A stretch of DNA of 64,000 nucleotides, taken from Rhodanobacter sp. A1T4. Its GTDB lineage: Bacteria; Pseudomonadota; Gammaproteobacteria; Xanthomonadales; Rhodanobacteraceae. The stretch spans positions 62,001-126,000 of the forward strand of contig NZ_JACHCP010000001.1 in the NCBI RefSeq assembly GCF_014207185.1, given 5' to 3'. Position numbers and translations under genes: made by a program. Shown here piece by piece: positions 62,141 through 64,000 of this stretch. Position 1 is the stretch's first letter. Every line of letters starts with the position of its first letter. Below the pieces are notes generated by a model. The model saw only the letters and a list, made by a program, of their open reading frames with translations. It ran no database searches and had not been told where the DNA came from.

Positions 62141-63535
62141 TTACAACAGCGGATCGAACAGCCGCGCCACATGCATCGCTACCCGGCGCAGGTATGGCGC
62201 GTCGAGGTATTCGCTTTTATCGACGATACGCGCCTTGGCGAAATCGTTCTTCAGCATCGCTTCCACTTCGCCGGCAAAGTGCTGATTGACGATGAGCGCG
62301 CTCACCTCGAAGTTGAGACGGAACGAACGGCTGTCGAGGTTCATGCTGCCGACCGCGGCGGTGTCGTTGTCGATCAGCAGCACTTTCTGATGGGTGAAGC
62401 CGGGCTGGTAGCGGAACATGCGGATGCCGGCGCCGAGTGCCTCATAAGCGTGCAACGTGGAAGCGAGAAACACGGTACGGTGATCGGGTCGCGAGGGAAT
62501 CAGCACACGGACATCGACGCCACGCGCCACGGCCAGTCGCAGCGCCGACAGTACCGAGTGATCGGGCACGAAGTATGGCGTGGTGAGCCACAGCCGCTCG
62601 CGTGCTGCATGAATGGCTGCGGTGAAAAACAGCGAGCAGGTTTCCTGCGCGTCGGCCGGGCCGCTGGCCACGATCAGCGCACTGGCCTCACCCGCGCAAG
62701 GCGGCGAGGGCAGCAGCGGCGGTGGTGTACCGGTGATCCATTGCCAGTCGCGTGCGAACAGCTGCTGCAGATCGGACACCGCCGGTCCGCGCAGCTCCAT
62801 ATGGGTATCGCGCCACGGTGCCAGCGGCGGCTTCAGGCCCAGATATTCGTCGCCGACGTTGAGACCACCGACGAACGCGCGCGCGCCATCTACCACGACA
62901 ATCTTGCGATGATTGCGGAAGTTGAGCTGGAAGCGGTTGCGCCAGCGGTGGGTGGCAAACGGATGAATTGCCACGCCACCGGCGCGCAGCGTTTCGACGT
63001 AGTGCTTGGGCAGATCGTGGCTGCCGACGCCGTCGAACAGTACGCACACCGCCACGCCGGCTGCCGTGCGCTCAAGCAGGAGCTGCTGCACGCGTCGACC
63101 CAACTGATCGTCATGGAAGATGAAAAACTGAATCAGCAGGCAGTGCTTGGCTTCGGCCATCGCGGTCAGCATGACCTCGAAGGCGGCATCGCCATCGATC
63201 AACAGTTTCAGCTGGTGTCCGCTGCGAAATGGTCGACCTTGAATCGCGCTGATCGCAGCGTAGCGCGCGCAGTCAGGATCGATCGACGGTGTATTGCCGC
63301 TGCCGTCGGGCGCGCGCGACGAGAGCTTGGACTGCTGGCTGGTGAGGTATCCGAGAAACCGATTGGAGCCAAGATAGAGATAGGGCAGCAGCGTCACATA
63401 TGGCAAAAAGATCAGGCCCAGCGCCCAGCCGATCGCGCCCTGCGGCGTGCGTGTGTGCATCACGGCATGCATGGCCGCGAGCACGCCGAGCACGTGGAAC
63501 AGCACAAAGCCTGCGGTGATCATGCTGGCGGTCAT
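62141..63535 (-). CDS. cls: Cardiolipin synthase
   Basis: A 464-residue phospholipase-D-type enzyme. Two N-terminal helices (residues 5-24 and 36-56) anchor it. The two HKD motifs are NHRKIVVVDG (first) and THQKVLLIDN (second), each with the downstream Asn/Gly or Ser/Asn (GGLNVGDEYLG and GSMNLDSRSF). It joins two phosphatidylglycerols to cardiolipin. Length and layout match ClsA-like enzymes. Confidence 0.92.
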   Translation of the reverse strand: MTASMITAGFVLFHVLGVLAAMHAVMHTRTPQGAIGWALGLIFLPYVTLLPYLYLGSNRFLGYLTSQQSKLSSRAPDGSGNTPSIDPDCARYAAISAIQGRPFRSGHQLKLLIDGDAAFEVMLTAMAEAKHCLLIQFFIFHDDQLGRRVQQLLLERTAAGVAVCVLFDGVGSHDLPKHYVETLRAGGVAIHPFATHRWRNRFQLNFRNHRKIVVVDGARAFVGGLNVGDEYLGLKPPLAPWRDTHMELRGPAVSDLQQLFARDWQWITGTPPPLLPSPPCAGEASALIVASGPADAQETCSLFFTAAIHAARERLWLTTPYFVPDHSVLSALRLAVARGVDVRVLIPSRPDHRTVFLASTLHAYEALGAGIRMFRYQPGFTHQKVLLIDNDTAAVGSMNLDSRSFRLNFEVSALIVNQHFAGEVEAMLKNDFAKARIVDKSEYLDAPYLRRVAMHVARLFDPLL

Positions 63536-63582
63536 CGGCGCGCGACCATCGAATGCGAAGTCATCGAAGCAGGCAGCGCCGG

Positions 63583-64000
63583 TTATTGGGCGAGCAGTCG
63601 GTCAGCCAGACTGCGCGCCTGCTGGCGGATTTCCGGCATGGCGGTCGATTCCCACAAGGTGCCGCGCAGCATGCTGCCGATGGCGAACAGGTTTGGCCAA
63701 TAGTCGTTGTCATGCGCGAGCCGCCCATCGGGCATGGCCTGCATGCCGAGGCCGAGCGGATCTGGCGTGATGTGCCCGTTGGTGAGCAGTTGACTGACCA
63801 GCGTATGCGGTGTGCGGCGGATGTCGGTATTCATGCCGGTGGTCTGTATCACCAAGTCGGCATGCAGAGTCTGGGCCGGTCGAGCCTGACCTGGGCTGGC
63901 GTGTGCCGGAGCCAGATGCATTTGCAATGCATCGCCGACGAGCCCCACCGACTGCATGCGTCCGCGCTGGCGATGCAACCGGCCCTCGCTTTCGAGCATT
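63583..64000 (-). CDS. FAD/NAD(P)-binding oxidoreductase, C-terminal part
   Basis: The last 138 or so residues of a flavoprotein cut off by the window edge; the start lies beyond 64000. DLVIQTTGMNTDIRRTP and a NLFAIGSMLRGTLWESTAMP stretch near the end are typical of FAD-dependent oxidoreductases of the NAD_binding_9 type. The full function cannot be given from this part. Confidence 0.7.
   Translation of the reverse strand, partial: MLESEGRLHRQRGRMQSVGLVGDALQMHLAPAHASPGQARPAQTLHADLVIQTTGMNTDIRRTPHTLVSQLLTNGHITPDPLGLGMQAMPDGRLAHDNDYWPNLFAIGSMLRGTLWESTAMPEIRQQARSLADRLLAQ

Noticed and set aside
62066-63703. 545-codon plus-strand frame opposite cardiolipin synthase
   Set aside because: It spans two minus-strand genes and their gap, and has no domain; the HKD motifs are on the minus strand.

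Overview
The window looks like chromosomal DNA of a gammaproteobacterium of the order Xanthomonadales, most likely Rhodanobacteraceae (Dyella/Rhodanobacter-like). This is inferred from the moderately high GC, TonB-dependent receptors, a receptor paired with a TPR-sulfotransferase, a split PqiA, LytTR signalling and a DUF3309 miniprotein. I see no rRNA, tRNA or CRISPR array. Every call rests on reading the sequence and recalled family knowledge; no database search was run.

Layout. 0.1-5.3 kb: a TetR regulator divergent from a DUF3313 lipoprotein, then a tightly overlapping pqiA-pqiA-pqiB-pqiC lipid-transport operon. 5.3-7.3 kb: a decayed zone with a DUF2384-like orphan, a one-helix membrane protein and a frameshifted receptor tail. 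7.3-12.9 kb: DUF3574 lipoprotein plus NCS2-type permease, a DAACS symporter, threonine synthase and a TauE/SafE permease. 13-20.1 kb: a LysR scrap, a secreted serine hydrolase, a LytS/LytR-type two-component pair and two MacB-like ABC permeases without an ATPase. 20.4-34.5 kb is accessory: TetR/SDR pair with twin operators, an IS1182-type scrap, hydrolases, a second LysR scrap, an FAD monooxygenase, a membrane-anchored LuxR-type protein with DUF4199, a penicillin-binding-like hydrolase, an SDR/XRE divergent pair, a GNAT enzyme and small secreted proteins. About ten copies of a short palindromic repeat (AATGTCCGCTTTC...AAGCGGACGTT) lie between genes, mainly at 3' ends, from 5.6 to 34.5 kb.

34.7-41 kb: a 51-residue membrane peptide preceded by a near-perfect sigma-54 promoter and TGTCCG palindromes, an NTF2-like secreted protein, and a TonB-dependent receptor with a downstream TPR-sulfotransferase. 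41.8-46.6 kb: a ClC protein, oleate hydratase, an SDR and a DUF2383 four-helix protein. 46.7-51.7 kb: a bufferin-type copper RiPP cluster (BufA precursor, BufB MNIO enzyme, BufC partner) on the minus strand, facing DoxX, a periplasmic thioredoxin and a CcdA-like membrane protein; an AraC gene lies beyond bufC. 52.4-64 kb is mostly housekeeping: DUF3309, TrmO, an acidic DUF6630-like protein, an amidase, HAD phosphatase, quinone oxidoreductase, a Kir-type potassium channel, CPXCG and PIN proteins, PncA, membrane proteins, an esterase, cardiolipin synthase and a flavoprotein that runs off the right edge.

The strongest leads are the sigma-54-driven micropeptide at 34.78-35.10 kb, the bufferin cluster with a perfect hairpin between precursor and enzyme genes, the receptor/sulfotransferase pair separated by an intrinsic terminator, and the dispersed palindrome family. 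Bases 1-149 hold no gene that I can support.
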